A DNA stretch of 64,000 nucleotides, from positions 186,001-250,000 of the forward strand of contig NZ_JAKJXE010000003.1 of the NCBI RefSeq assembly GCF_021728295.1, in the 5' to 3' direction. Position 1 is the first letter of the stretch. Every line of letters begins with the position of its first letter. A program made the translations under genes and the position numbers. Shown here one piece after another: positions 56,003-64,000 of the stretch. The notes below the pieces were generated by a model. That model worked only from the letters and a program-made list of their open reading frames with translations. It did no database searches and was not told the DNA's origin. Source of the stretch: Pseudomonas petrae (GTDB lineage: Bacteria > Pseudomonadota > Gammaproteobacteria > Pseudomonadales > Pseudomonadaceae).

Positions 56003-57037
56003 TTAAAAGTTATCAGGCGTCTTCGCCTTCTCCCGCGCACTCTCGCGCGTGATCAGCCCCTTGCTGATCAGATCCTTCAGGCACATATCCAGCGTCTGCA
56101 TCCCCAACGATCCCCCGGTCTGAATCGACGAATACATCTGCGCCACCTTGTCCTCGCGGATCAGGTTACGAATCGCCGACGTGCCGATCATGATCTCGTG
56201 GGCCGCGATACGACCTCCGCCGACCTTCTTCAACAGCGCCTGCGACACGATGGCGTGGAGCGACTCGGAGAGCATCGAGCGGATCATTGACTTCTCCTGA
56301 GCCGGAAACACGTCGACGATCCGGTCGATGCTTTTGGCGGCGGACGTGGTGTGCAGCGTGCCGAACACCAAGTGGCCGGTTTCGGCTGCCGTCAGCGCCA
56401 GACGAATGGTTTCCAGGTCACGCAGCTCACCCACCAGAATCACGTCAGGGTCTTCCCGCAGCGCCGAACGCAACGCTTCCGCGAAGCCGTGGGTGTCGCG
56501 GTGGACTTCGCGCTGGTTGATCAGGCTTTTCTTGGACTCGTGAACGAACTCGATCGGGTCTTCGATGGTGAGGATGTGGTGGTGCTTGTTGCTGTTCAGG
56601 TAATCGACCATGGCGGCCAGCGTGGTCGACTTGCCCGAGCCGGTGGGACCGGTGACCAAAACCAGGCCGCGCGGCACGTCGGTAATTTTGCGAAACACTT
56701 CACCCATGCCCAGCTCTTCCATGCTCAGGACCTTGGATGGAATGGTCCGGAACACGGCGCCCGCGCCGCGATTCTGGTTGAATGCATTGACCCGGAAGCG
56801 CGCCACGCCCGGCACCTCGAAGGAGAAGTCTGTCTCCAGATCTTCCTCGAAGTCCTTGCGCTGCTTGTCGTTCATGATGTCGTAGATCAGCGCCTGAACC
56901 TCTTTCTGGTCCAATGCTGGCAGGTTGATCCGCCGCACATCGCCATCGACTCGAATCATCGGTGGCAGGCCGGCAGAGAGATGCAAGTCCGACGCGCCTT
57001 GCTTGGCACTGAAGGCCAGCAGCTCGGTAATATCCAT
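56003..57037 (-). CDS. pilT: type IV pilus retraction ATPase PilT
   Basis: 344 aa, hexameric secretion-type ATPase that depolymerises pili. Walker A GPTGSGKST (~130-138), the Asp box/Walker B region DPDVILVGELRDLETIRLAL, the His box GHLVFGTLHTTSA, and the PilT-typical AIRNLIREDKVAQMYSSIQ near the C-terminus. The length equals canonical PilT rather than PilU (~380 aa). The start MDITELLAFSAKQG was chosen by homology. pilU, expected directly downstream, is missing. Divergent from yggS. Confidence 0.96.
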   Translation of the reverse strand: MDITELLAFSAKQGASDLHLSAGLPPMIRVDGDVRRINLPALDQKEVQALIYDIMNDKQRKDFEEDLETDFSFEVPGVARFRVNAFNQNRGAGAVFRTIPSKVLSMEELGMGEVFRKITDVPRGLVLVTGPTGSGKSTTLAAMVDYLNSNKHHHILTIEDPIEFVHESKKSLINQREVHRDTHGFAEALRSALREDPDVILVGELRDLETIRLALTAAETGHLVFGTLHTTSAAKSIDRIVDVFPAQEKSMIRSMLSESLHAIVSQALLKKVGGGRIAAHEIMIGTSAIRNLIREDKVAQMYSSIQTGGSLGMQTLDMCLKDLISKGLITRESAREKAKTPDNF

Positions 57038-57091
57038 ACAGCTCCTCATCACATAGAATGCCGCAGACTTTAGCCCTGCTGGCGCAAATCA

Positions 57092-57778
57092 ATGTCCACG
57101 ATAGCAGAGAACATTTCAACGCTCGCCGAGCGAATTCGCAGCGCGGCGCAAGCGGTGCAGCGCGATCCGGCGTCTGTCGGCCTGTTGGCGGTGAGCAAGA
57201 CCAAACCGGCGAGCGACCTGCGCGAAGCCTACGACGCCGGCCTCCGCGATTTTGGCGAGAACTACCTTCAGGAAGCCCTCGGCAAACAGGCCGAATTGAT
57301 CGACTTGCCCTTGATCTGGCATTTCATCGGCCCCATCCAGTCCAACAAGACTCGCGCTATCGCCGAGAATTTTGCCTGGGTGCATTCCGTGGACCGTCTG
57401 AAAATCGCGCAACGGCTGTCCGAACAGCGTCCGCCAGAACTTCCACCGCTCAACATCTGCATTCAGGTCAACGTCAGCGGCGAGACCAGCAAGTCAGGCT
57501 GCAGCCCTGAAGACCTGCCCGCACTGGCCCAGGCCATCAGCGCGCTGCCCAACCTGAAACTGCGCGGCTTGATGGCCATTCCCGAGCCCACTGACGACCG
57601 CGACGAACAGAACGCTTCATTCGCCGCCGTCAGCACGCTGCAGGCACAAATGGGCCTGCCGCTGGACACGCTTTCCATGGGCATGAGCCACGACCTCGAA
57701 GCCGCCATCGCACAAGGCGCGACCTGGGTGCGGATTGGCACTGCCCTCTTTGGCGCCCGCAATTATGGGCAGCCTTAA
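57092..57778 (+). CDS. yggS: YggS-family pyridoxal phosphate homeostasis protein
   Basis: 228 aa, alanine-racemase N-terminal TIM-barrel fold. PLP Lys in LLAVSKTKPASDLREAYDAG (~36), FGENYLQEALGK, WHFIGPIQSNKTR, and SMGMSHDLEAAIAQGATWVRIG with the phosphate-binding residues. Function is PLP balance, no enzymatic activity known. Upstream of proC by 24 bp; this pairing is common in bacteria. Confidence 0.95.
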   Translation: MSTIAENISTLAERIRSAAQAVQRDPASVGLLAVSKTKPASDLREAYDAGLRDFGENYLQEALGKQAELIDLPLIWHFIGPIQSNKTRAIAENFAWVHSVDRLKIAQRLSEQRPPELPPLNICIQVNVSGETSKSGCSPEDLPALAQAISALPNLKLRGLMAIPEPTDDRDEQNASFAAVSTLQAQMGLPLDTLSMGMSHDLEAAIAQGATWVRIGTALFGARNYGQP

Positions 57779-57802
57779 CCTTTGCCCCACAGGAAACCGT
57801 TC

Positions 57803-58621
57803 ATGAGCAAAACCCGTATCGCGTTCATCGGCGCCGGCAACATGGCCGCCAGCCTGATTGGCGGCATGCGCGCCCAGGGCGTCGACGCTGAGCTGATTCG
57901 CGCCAGTGACCCGGGCGCAGAAACCCGCGAGCGCGTGGCAAAAGAACACGACATCAAGGTGGTCGCTGACAACGCCGAAGCCATTGAAGGCGCCGATGTG
58001 GTGCTGTTGGCAGTCAAGCCGCAAATGATGAAAGCCGTGTGCGAAGCGCTGAAGCCTGCGCTCAAGCGTCATCAACTGATCGTGTCCGTCGCCGCCGGCA
58101 TCACCTGCGCCAGCATGAAGGCCTGGCTGGGCGAACAACCCCTCGTGCGCTGCATGCCGAACACGCCCGCACTGCTGCGCCAGGGTGTCAGCGGTCTGTA
58201 CGCCACCGCCGATGTCACCCCGGCCCAGCGAGAACAGGCCGAGACGTTGTTGTCAGCCGTCGGCATCGCGCTGTGGGTTGACGAAGAAGCGCACATCGAC
58301 GCGGTGACGGCGGTATCAGGCAGCGGCCCGGCGTATTTCTTCCTGCTGATCGAAGCCATGACCGCCGCAGGCGTCAAGCTCGGTCTGCCGGCTGACGTTG
58401 CCAGCAAGCTCACCCTGCAAACAGCGCTGGGCGCCGCACTGATGGCCACCGGCAGCGACGTCGATGCGGCCGAATTGCGTCGCCGTGTGACCTCGCCTGC
58501 GGGCACCACCGAAGCCGCCATCAAATCGTTCCAGGCCGATGGCTTTGAAGCAATTGTGGGGAAGGCGCTGGGCGCCGCCGCACATCGCTCCGCCGAACTC
58601 GCCGAACAGCTGGGCAAATAA
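57803..58621 (+). CDS. proC: pyrroline-5-carboxylate reductase
   Basis: Last step of proline synthesis. 272 aa. NAD(P)-binding IAFIGAGNMAASLIGGM at the N-terminus, VLLAVKPQMMK, CMPNTPALLRQG, and the C-terminal signature around AVSGSGPAYFFLLIEAM and SPAGTTEAAIKSF. The start at 57803 follows AGGAAA. Cotranscribed with yggS and yggT. Confidence 0.96.
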   Translation: MSKTRIAFIGAGNMAASLIGGMRAQGVDAELIRASDPGAETRERVAKEHDIKVVADNAEAIEGADVVLLAVKPQMMKAVCEALKPALKRHQLIVSVAAGITCASMKAWLGEQPLVRCMPNTPALLRQGVSGLYATADVTPAQREQAETLLSAVGIALWVDEEAHIDAVTAVSGSGPAYFFLLIEAMTAAGVKLGLPADVASKLTLQTALGAALMATGSDVDAAELRRRVTSPAGTTEAAIKSFQADGFEAIVGKALGAAAHRSAELAEQLGK

Positions 58622-58631
58622 GGAGCCATTC

Positions 58632-59222
58632 ATGAATGCACTCACCGGCGCCACGATTTTCGTCATCCAGACGCTCATCAGCCTGTACCTGACCATCGTT
58701 CTGCTGCGCTTCGTGCTGCAGCTGGTCAAAGCCAATTTTTATAATCCGCTTTGCCAGTTCGCCGTTCGTGCGACCCAGCCGTTGCTGAAGCCTATCCGTC
58801 GCATCGTGCCGAGCGTCTTCGGTCTCGACACATCCTCGCTGCTGCTGGCGATTGTCATTCAGGCGCTGTTGATGGCGTTCGTGCTGATGATGACCTACGG
58901 CACCATTGGCGATATCCCACACCTGTTGATGTGGTCGATCATCGGCATCACGTCGCTGCTGCTGAAAATCTTCTGGGTCGCGATGATCATCATGGTCATC
59001 GTGTCGTGGATTGCTCCGGGCAGCCACAATCCGGCCGCCGAGCTGGCGTACCAGATCAGCGAACCGATACTGGCGCCGTTCCGTCGCATCATCCCTAATC
59101 TGGGCGGTATGGACATCTCGCCGATCTTCGCCTTTCTGGCGATCCAGGTGCTGCAGTCCTACGTCATGCCTGCGCTGGCGGCCTATGCCGGCATGCCGCA
59201 AGAGCTGTGGCGGCTGATTTAA
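58632..59222 (+). CDS. YggT family integral membrane protein
   Basis: 196 aa, two tandem YggT repeats of two helices each: TLISLYLTIVLLRFVLQLV with NPLCQFAVRATQPLLKPIRR, then IFWVAMIIMVIVSWIAPG with ELAYQISEPILAPFRRIIP. Function not established; members are linked to cell-shape and osmotic tolerance. Located 10 bp after proC with AGGAG in front. Confidence 0.92.
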   Translation: MNALTGATIFVIQTLISLYLTIVLLRFVLQLVKANFYNPLCQFAVRATQPLLKPIRRIVPSVFGLDTSSLLLAIVIQALLMAFVLMMTYGTIGDIPHLLMWSIIGITSLLLKIFWVAMIIMVIVSWIAPGSHNPAAELAYQISEPILAPFRRIIPNLGGMDISPIFAFLAIQVLQSYVMPALAAYAGMPQELWRLI

Positions 59223-59282
59223 ACGCTGCACCCTATCCCTTGTTGATGTTACCGCCAGGTTAATAGCCTGGCGCGGACTGGG

Positions 59283-59371
59283 TGTAGGAGCGCGCTTGCC
59301 CGCGAAGGCGTCGGAACATCCAACATGATCGTGTCCGGTCCACCGTAATCGCGGGCAAGCGCGCTCCTACA
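59283..59371. repeat. REP pair between yggT and metX
   Basis: Main-type REPs at 59283-59304 (direct) and 59350-59371 (inverted). Confidence 0.93.
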
Positions 59372-59473
59372 GGGCCTTGGGCGCGAAGTCAGATTGCCGG
59401 TTGTTGCGGGACTTTGTTGCCGCACCCCGGCGCGATCTTTAGACTTACGCCTCACTTCAGCGAGAGCAGGTCG

Positions 59474-60613
59474 ATGTCCACGGTCTTTCCCAAAGATTCT
59501 GTCGGTCTAGTCACGCCGCAAACGGCGCATTTCAATGAGCCGCTGGCCTTGGCCTGCGGACGTTCGCTGCCTGCCTACGACCTCATCTACGAAACCTACG
59601 GTCAGCTCAACGCCGCCAAAAGCAACGCGGTACTCATCTGCCACGCGCTTTCGGGTCATCACCACGCGGCGGGTTATCACAGCGCCGAGGACCGCAAGCC
59701 GGGCTGGTGGGACAGCTGCATCGGCCCCGGCAAGCCCATCGACACCGACAAATTCTTCGTTGTCAGCCTGAACAACCTCGGCGGCTGCAACGGCTCAACC
59801 GGCCCCAGCAGTATCAACCCGGAAACCGGCAGGCCTTTTGGCGCCGACTTCCCGGTGTTGACGGTAGAAGACTGGGTGCACAGCCAGGCGCGTCTGGCCG
59901 ACCGACTGGGCGTCGATCAATGGGCCGCTATCGTCGGCGGTAGCCTGGGCGGCATGCAGGCGCTGCAATGGACGATCACCTACCCCGAGCGCGTGCGGCA
60001 TTGTCTGGCGATTGCTTCCGCGCCCAAGCTGTCGGCGCAGAACATCGCGTTCAACGAAGTCGCGCGGCAGGCAATCCTGACTGACCCGGAATTCCACGGC
60101 GGCTCGTTTCAGGAACACGGCGTGATCCCCAAGCGCGGCCTGATGCTCGCGCGCATGGTCGGGCACATCACTTACCTGTCCGATGACTCGATGGGCGAGA
60201 AATTCGGCCGGGGCCTGAAGAACGAGAACCTCAACTATGACTTCCACAGCGTGGAATTCCAGGTTGAAAGCTACCTGCGGTATCAGGGCGAGGAGTTTTC
60301 CGGGCGTTTCGACGCCAACACCTACTTGTTGATGACCAAAGCGCTGGATTACTTCGATCCGGCCGCCAACTTCAACGACAACCTCGCCGCCACCTTCGCC
60401 AATGCCAGCGCCAGGTTCTGCGTGATGTCGTTTACCACCGACTGGCGCTTCTCCCCGGCCCGCTCGCGGGAGCTGGTTGATGCGCTGATGGCGGCGAAAA
60501 AGGACGTCTGTTATCTGGAGATCGATGCGCCCCAGGGCCACGACGCCTTCCTGATCCCGATCCCGCGCTATTTGCAGGCCTTCTCCAGCTACATGAACCG
60601 AATTGCACTCTGA
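59474..60613 (+). CDS. metX: homoserine O-acyltransferase (MetX; probably succinyl-specific)
   Basis: Activates homoserine for methionine synthesis. 379 aa, alpha/beta-hydrolase fold. [33 protein letters not shown], the nucleophile Ser in [15 protein letters not shown] (~156), the Asp region near FTTDWRFSP and His in [10 protein letters not shown]. Pseudomonad MetX proteins are known to use succinyl-CoA despite the MetX fold. Upstream of metW by 7 bp; the pair is conserved. Confidence 0.95.
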   Translation: MSTVFPKDSVGLVTPQTAHFNEPLALACGRSLPAYDLIYETYGQLNAAKSNAVLICHALSGHHHAAGYHSAEDRKPGWWDSCIGPGKPIDTDKFFVVSLNNLGGCNGSTGPSSINPETGRPFGADFPVLTVEDWVHSQARLADRLGVDQWAAIVGGSLGGMQALQWTITYPERVRHCLAIASAPKLSAQNIAFNEVARQAILTDPEFHGGSFQEHGVIPKRGLMLARMVGHITYLSDDSMGEKFGRGLKNENLNYDFHSVEFQVESYLRYQGEEFSGRFDANTYLLMTKALDYFDPAANFNDNLAATFANASARFCVMSFTTDWRFSPARSRELVDALMAAKKDVCYLEIDAPQGHDAFLIPIPRYLQAFSSYMNRIAL

Positions 60614-60620
60614 GGACACC

Positions 60621-61241
60621 ATGAGAGCCGACCTGGAAATCATCCAAGACTGGATACCGGCAGGCAGCCGTGTGCTCGACCTCGGCTGCGGCGACGGCGA
60701 ATTGCTGGCCTGGCTGCAGCAGCACAAGCAAGTGACAGGCTACGGCCTGGAAAACGACGCCGATAACATCGCGCGTTGCGTGGCACGGGGCGTCAATGTC
60801 ATCGAACAGGATCTGGACAAGGGGCTGGGCAACTTCGCCAGCAACAGTTTCGATGTCGTGGTCATGACCCAGGCGCTTCAGGCCGTGCACTACCCGGATC
60901 GCATCCTCGACGAAATGCTGCGCGTAGGCCGCCAGTGCATCATCACCTTTCCCAACTTCGGGCACTGGCGTTGCCGCTGGTACCTGGCGAGCAAGGGGCG
61001 GATGCCGGTTTCCGAGTTCCTGCCTTACACCTGGTACAACACGCCGAACATCCACTTCTGCACCTTCGGGGACTTCGAAGAACTGTGCCGCGGTCGGTCG
61101 GCGAAGGTCATTGACCGGCTGGCAGTCGATCAACAGCATCGGCACGGCTGGGCCAGCAAGCTTTGGCCTAATCTGTTGGGTGAAATCGGCATCTATCGCG
61201 TCAGCAGCCCAGGCTTGCAGGACCACCAGATTGCCGTGTGA
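60621..61241 (+). CDS. metW: methionine biosynthesis protein MetW
   Basis: 206 aa, class I methyltransferase-like fold with SAM-binding GSRVLDLGCGDGELLAWL, then LENDADNIARCVARGVNVIEQDLD and FPNFGHWRCRWYLASKGRMP. It acts together with MetX; its precise function is undefined. The start ATG at 60621 follows GAGGACACC. Confidence 0.95.
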   Translation: MRADLEIIQDWIPAGSRVLDLGCGDGELLAWLQQHKQVTGYGLENDADNIARCVARGVNVIEQDLDKGLGNFASNSFDVVVMTQALQAVHYPDRILDEMLRVGRQCIITFPNFGHWRCRWYLASKGRMPVSEFLPYTWYNTPNIHFCTFGDFEELCRGRSAKVIDRLAVDQQHRHGWASKLWPNLLGEIGIYRVSSPGLQDHQIAV

Positions 61242-61377
61242 CCCCACGCCGCAATGAGCAGGATCATGGGCCGTCCAGCGTCAGCGGGGCGATTCCAGAC
61301 CTCACGGGCGACAGCGACGCGCGCACGCGCAGCTTCAATCAGCAGATTTTCACGCAGCCGATTTTCACGGACTCATC
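61242..61377 (+). pseudogene. possible 3' remnant of a gene lost between metW and rdgB
   Basis: 136-bp gap. One frame stays open from the metW stop to a TGA that overlaps the rdgB start (61379-61381) and ends [17 protein letters not shown], without start codon or ribosome site. In other pseudomonads I recall a ~145-aa DUF4426 gene exactly here. An in-frame 15-bp duplication (GATTTTCACG at 61345 and 61360) makes the tail IFTQP-IFTD. This may be the end of a deleted DUF4426 gene. Low certainty. Confidence 0.35.
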
Positions 61378-61983
61378 ATGAACCTCACCCAGCTTGTACT
61401 GGCCAGCCATAACGCCGGCAAACTCAAAGAACTTCAGGCCATGCTCGGCGCTAGCGTACAGCTGCGCTCGATCGGCGAGTTCAGCACCGTGGAGCCCGAA
61501 GAAACCGGGCTGTCGTTCGTCGAGAACGCCATCCTCAAGGCGCGCAATGCCGCGCGCATTTCCGGCCTTCCGGCGCTGGCCGATGATTCCGGTCTGGCTG
61601 TTGATTATCTGGGCGGTGCGCCGGGCATCTACTCCGCGCGTTACGCTGACGGCCAGGGCGATGCGGCGAACAACGCCAAACTGCTGGACGCGCTCAAGGA
61701 TGTCGCCACCGAGCAACGTGGTGCCCAGTTCGTCTGCGTTCTGGCACTGGTGCGCCACGCCGACGACCCGCTGCCGATCCTCTGCGAAGGCCTGTGGCAC
61801 GGCCGCATTCTCAACGCGGCCAGCGGCGAGCACGGCTTCGGTTACGACCCGTTGTTCTGGGTGCCGGAGCGCCACTGCTCCAGCGCCGAACTCACCCCGG
61901 CCGACAAGAACCAGATCAGCCACCGCGCCCGCGCCATGGCCATCCTGCGTCAACGTCTGGGGCTGAGCCCTGATCAACAATGA
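61378..61983 (+). CDS. rdgB: XTP/dITP diphosphatase (non-canonical purine NTPase)
   Basis: Removes ITP, dITP and XTP from the nucleotide pool. 201 aa, Ham1/RdgB family. [18 protein letters not shown] at the N-terminus (phosphate-binding SHNxGK), [31 protein letters not shown] with catalytic Asp, and [13 protein letters not shown]. The stop overlaps the hemW start (ATGA). Confidence 0.96.
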   Translation: MNLTQLVLASHNAGKLKELQAMLGASVQLRSIGEFSTVEPEETGLSFVENAILKARNAARISGLPALADDSGLAVDYLGGAPGIYSARYADGQGDAANNAKLLDALKDVATEQRGAQFVCVLALVRHADDPLPILCEGLWHGRILNAASGEHGFGYDPLFWVPERHCSSAELTPADKNQISHRARAMAILRQRLGLSPDQQ

Positions 61984-63194
61984 CTCAGGATTCCACGACC
62001 CGGCCGTTGATTCTGGGCGCGGCCGGCTTCACTTCAGAGCAGCCGCGGGCTCCGCTTGCCGAGCTGCCGCCGCTGTCGCTGTACATCCATATCCCGTGGT
62101 GCGTGCGCAAATGCCCGTACTGCGATTTCAACTCCCATACGGCGAGCCCGGTGTTGCCGGAGCAGGAATACGTCGACGCGCTACTGGCCGATCTCGACCA
62201 GGACCTGCCCCACGTCTTCGGCCGCGAGCTGAGCACAATCTTCTTCGGCGGCGGCACGCCCAGCCTGTTTAGCGCCGATGCGCTTGGCCGCTTGCTGCGC
62301 GGCGTTGAACAACGCATCCGCTTCGCCCCCGACATCGAGATCACGCTGGAAGCCAACCCCGGCACCTTCGAGCAAGTGAAATTCAGCGCGTACCGCGGCC
62401 TGGGCATCAATCGTTTGTCCATTGGCATCCAGAGTTTTCAGGAGGCCAAGCTCAAGGTGCTGGGGCGTATCCATAACGGCGATGAGGCCGTACGCGCTGC
62501 GGACATGGCCCGTCGGGCGGGGTTCGACAACTTCAACCTGGACCTGATGCATGGCTTGCCGGACCAGTCCCAGGACGACGCCCTCGGCGATCTGCGTCAG
62601 GCGATCGCCCTCGCACCGACGCACCTGTCCTGGTATCAGCTGACCCTGGAGCCGAACACGGTGTTCTGGAATCAGCCGCCCACGCTGCCGGAAGACGACA
62701 TTCTCTGGGATATTCAAGAGGCGGGTCAGACGCTGCTTCGGGAAAACGGCTACGGCCAATACGAAGTCTCGGCCTACGCACAGCCTGGACGCGAAGCCCG
62801 GCATAACCTGAATTACTGGAGCTTCGGGGATTTCATCGGGATCGGCGCCGGGGCCCATGGCAAGCTCAGCCACCCGGACGGGCGGATCATCCGCACCTGG
62901 AAAACCCGGTTGCCCAAGGATTACCTCAATCCGGCCAAGGCCTTCCAGGCTGGCGAAAAGCTGCTGCCTATGGACGAGATGCCGTTTGAGTTCCTGATGA
63001 ACGCCCTGCGCCTGACAAAAGGCGTGGACGCTGCATTATTTCAGCGCCGTACCGGTCTAAGCGTCGATTCACTCGCCAGCGCCCGTCTTGAAGCGGAACA
63101 ACGCGGCTTGCTGGAGACCGATCCGTCACGGCTGGTGGCGACCGCTCGCGGCCAGTTATTCCTCAACGACCTGCTGCAGCACTTTCTTCTGTAA
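61980..63194 (+). CDS. hemW: radical SAM haem chaperone HemW
   Basis: 404 aa, HemN-like radical SAM protein. The 4Fe-4S motif is [13 protein letters not shown] (Cys-x3-Cys-x2-Cys), followed by [29 protein letters not shown] and [17 protein letters not shown]. HemW inserts haem into respiratory enzymes and is not a coproporphyrinogen oxidase, though often so annotated. Coupled to rdgB. Confidence 0.94.
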   Translation: MTQDSTTRPLILGAAGFTSEQPRAPLAELPPLSLYIHIPWCVRKCPYCDFNSHTASPVLPEQEYVDALLADLDQDLPHVFGRELSTIFFGGGTPSLFSADALGRLLRGVEQRIRFAPDIEITLEANPGTFEQVKFSAYRGLGINRLSIGIQSFQEAKLKVLGRIHNGDEAVRAADMARRAGFDNFNLDLMHGLPDQSQDDALGDLRQAIALAPTHLSWYQLTLEPNTVFWNQPPTLPEDDILWDIQEAGQTLLRENGYGQYEVSAYAQPGREARHNLNYWSFGDFIGIGAGAHGKLSHPDGRIIRTWKTRLPKDYLNPAKAFQAGEKLLPMDEMPFEFLMNALRLTKGVDAALFQRRTGLSVDSLASARLEAEQRGLLETDPSRLVATARGQLFLNDLLQHFLL

Positions 63195-63216
63195 GGCTCA
63201 ACACTAAGGACACTGA

Positions 63217-63540
63217 ATGGAATTCGTACTCGACTTGCTGGCCACCGTCTCGCGCTGGAGTCGCAGCAATTTGTCGGAAATCGCCCTGGCATTGGTGGGC
63301 TGTCTGCTGATTCTGTTCGGGACTGACATCAAGGGCTGGATCGAAGGTCGCATCGGCAGCTTTGCCGGCGCCCTGCGAATCCCGATCATGGCGCTGCTCT
63401 GCACCGTCGGCAGTGGCGCTGCGCTGATTTATGCCACGCCATGGGTCGTGCGCGGCCTGAGCCAGTTCAACAACTACAGCCTGGCGCCGGTGCTGTTGGT
63501 GGTGCTGGTGTTGATCGGGGTCGTGGCGGATCGTAAATAG
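63217..63540 (+). CDS. DUF3392 family membrane protein
   Basis: 107 aa with about three hydrophobic segments (EIALALVGCLLILFG, IPIMALLCTVGSGAALIY, LAPVLLVVLVLIGVVA). Found next to hemW in pseudomonads, function unknown. Located 22 bp after hemW with AAGGACACTGA upstream, likely the last gene of the metX-to-DUF3392 run. Confidence 0.85.
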   Translation: MEFVLDLLATVSRWSRSNLSEIALALVGCLLILFGTDIKGWIEGRIGSFAGALRIPIMALLCTVGSGAALIYATPWVVRGLSQFNNYSLAPVLLVVLVLIGVVADRK

Positions 63541-63553
63541 CCCAAAGGAAATG

Positions 63554-63590
63554 AAAAAGCGCCCTTGCCCGCGATGGCGGGAAGGGCGCT
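63554..63590 (-). terminator. terminator between convergent genes
   Basis: Stem AGCGCCCTT (63558-63566) with AAGGGCGCT (63582-63590), extended by CCCGC/GCGGG. On the minus strand it runs into T5, so it mainly terminates the hypothetical gene from the right. It probably also serves the plus strand. Confidence 0.85.
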
Positions 63591-63633
63591 CTCTAGCAAT
63601 AACACTCCGCTGTTGCCGAATGCGATCAGCCCA

Positions 63634-63999
63634 TTAGCGAATGCTCTGGATGCTGCCTTTGTTGCCGGTCACTTTCACGTTCACTTGCTTGAAGATGAAG
63701 TAATCGTTGACGGTGACTTCGTAACGCGGCGCGACGATCAGATCGGAACCGGACGATTTGACGGCCTTGAACGCTGCGGCTGCCTTGGTGGAGGAGATCG
63801 GGTCCGGCAGAGGCAGGCCCATGCCACCACCGCTCGCGCCGCCGTAGGTCACACCGTCCGCAAACTGCGTATCACCGCCGATGTTCAACCAGCCGAACAG
63901 AACGTTGGTGGACGACTCGCCGCTGATGGCTTCACCGACTTTGACGTCAGCCTTCAGATCAGTCTTCACGTCGCCGGACAGCGAAGCGCTTGGCTGGCT
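63634..63999 (-). CDS. conserved hypothetical protein, 5' end outside window
   Basis: The frame is open to the right window edge, giving at least 121 residues of a C-terminal part. Visible: STNVLFGWLNIGGDTQFADG, a Gly-rich turn with GGASGGGMG, AAAAFKAVKSSGSDLIVAPRY and a beta-rich end VNDYFIFKQVNVKVTGNKG. The pattern resembles envelope lipoproteins of the DUF6567 type, but the N-terminus with a possible lipobox is not in the window. The start codon at 63969 suggested by a GTG is probably internal, because coding continues upstream. Confidence 0.65.
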   Translation of the reverse strand, partial: SQPSASLSGDVKTDLKADVKVGEAISGESSTNVLFGWLNIGGDTQFADGVTYGGASGGGMGLPLPDPISSTKAAAAFKAVKSSGSDLIVAPRYEVTVNDYFIFKQVNVKVTGNKGSIQSIR

Positions 64000-64000
64000 G

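Noticed and set aside
56003..57037. Assignment as PilU instead of PilT
   Set aside because: Length of 344 aa, the C-terminal AIRNLIRE segment and position beside yggS/proC fit PilT.
61980..63194. Oxygen-independent coproporphyrinogen III oxidase HemN
   Set aside because: Size (404 aa) and CVRKCPYC context next to rdgB fit HemW, a haem chaperone.

Overview
The window is chromosomal DNA of a Pseudomonas species outside the aeruginosa group, most likely of the fluorescens or syringae lineage. Evidence: high GC, gene order as remembered for the ahcY-metF-rhlE-bioA-rsmE and pil/chp-gshB-tonB-algH-ruvX-pyrRBC'-pilT-proC-metXW-rdgB-hemW blocks of pseudomonads, a malonate decarboxylase operon of mdcABCDEGHLM type, and about twenty copies of the REP element GTAGGAGCGCGCTTGCCCGCGA. 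About 58 protein genes are supported. No rRNA, tRNA or CRISPR array was seen.

Layout. (1) 1-5128: a tetronate operon (ltnD truncated by the window edge, otnK, otnC, a GntP-family permease, otnI) that should turn L-threonate into dihydroxyacetone phosphate. (2) 5280-8418: an acyl-CoA thioesterase, then a clear S-adenosylhomocysteine riboswitch in front of ahcY, and metF, all parts of the methyl cycle. (3) 8573-17524: a solitary periplasmic binding protein, the DEAD-box helicase rhlE, yceI with a cytochrome b561, an exported flavin amine oxidase with a long Lys/Ala/Pro tail, bioA and rsmE. (4) 17703-24499: a seven-gene minus-strand operon with a polar amino-acid-type ABC transporter, a class V PLP enzyme, an RpiR/SIS regulator, a PuuE-like deacetylase-fold amidohydrolase and a hydantoinase. 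Its substrate is unknown to me and it is the best candidate for an undescribed pathway. (5) 25016-35516: hemolysin III/TrhA, mdcR, a REP/RAYT hot spot (a REP-associated tyrosine transposase framed by inverted REPs, with interleaved 111-bp repeats), and the malonate operon mdcA-B-C-D-E-G-H-L-M with a 23-bp inverted repeat upstream as a candidate MdcR operator. (6) 35516-37440: a class II Fic protein with a double palindromic operator array, and a RHH/RelE-ParE toxin-antitoxin pair. (7) 37614-47857: the Pil-Chp chemosensory operon (pilG-H-I-J, chpA, chpC) without pilK or chpB. (8) 48111-54228: gshB, a tonB3-like gene, algH, ruvX, pyrR, pyrB and a catalytically dead pyrC'. (9) 54487-64000: a TM2 protein, an NlpC/P60 peptidase, pilT (no pilU beside it), yggS, proC, yggT, metX-metW, rdgB, hemW, a DUF3392 protein and a partial conserved hypothetical.

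Regions 4-6 form a roughly 20-kb accessory block between rsmE and the chp operon, two loci that I recall as close neighbours in P. aeruginosa. Methionine and one-carbon genes recur at both ends (ahcY, metF; metX, metW). Type IV pilus control (pilGHIJ-chpA, tonB3-like, pilT) brackets the pyrimidine operon.
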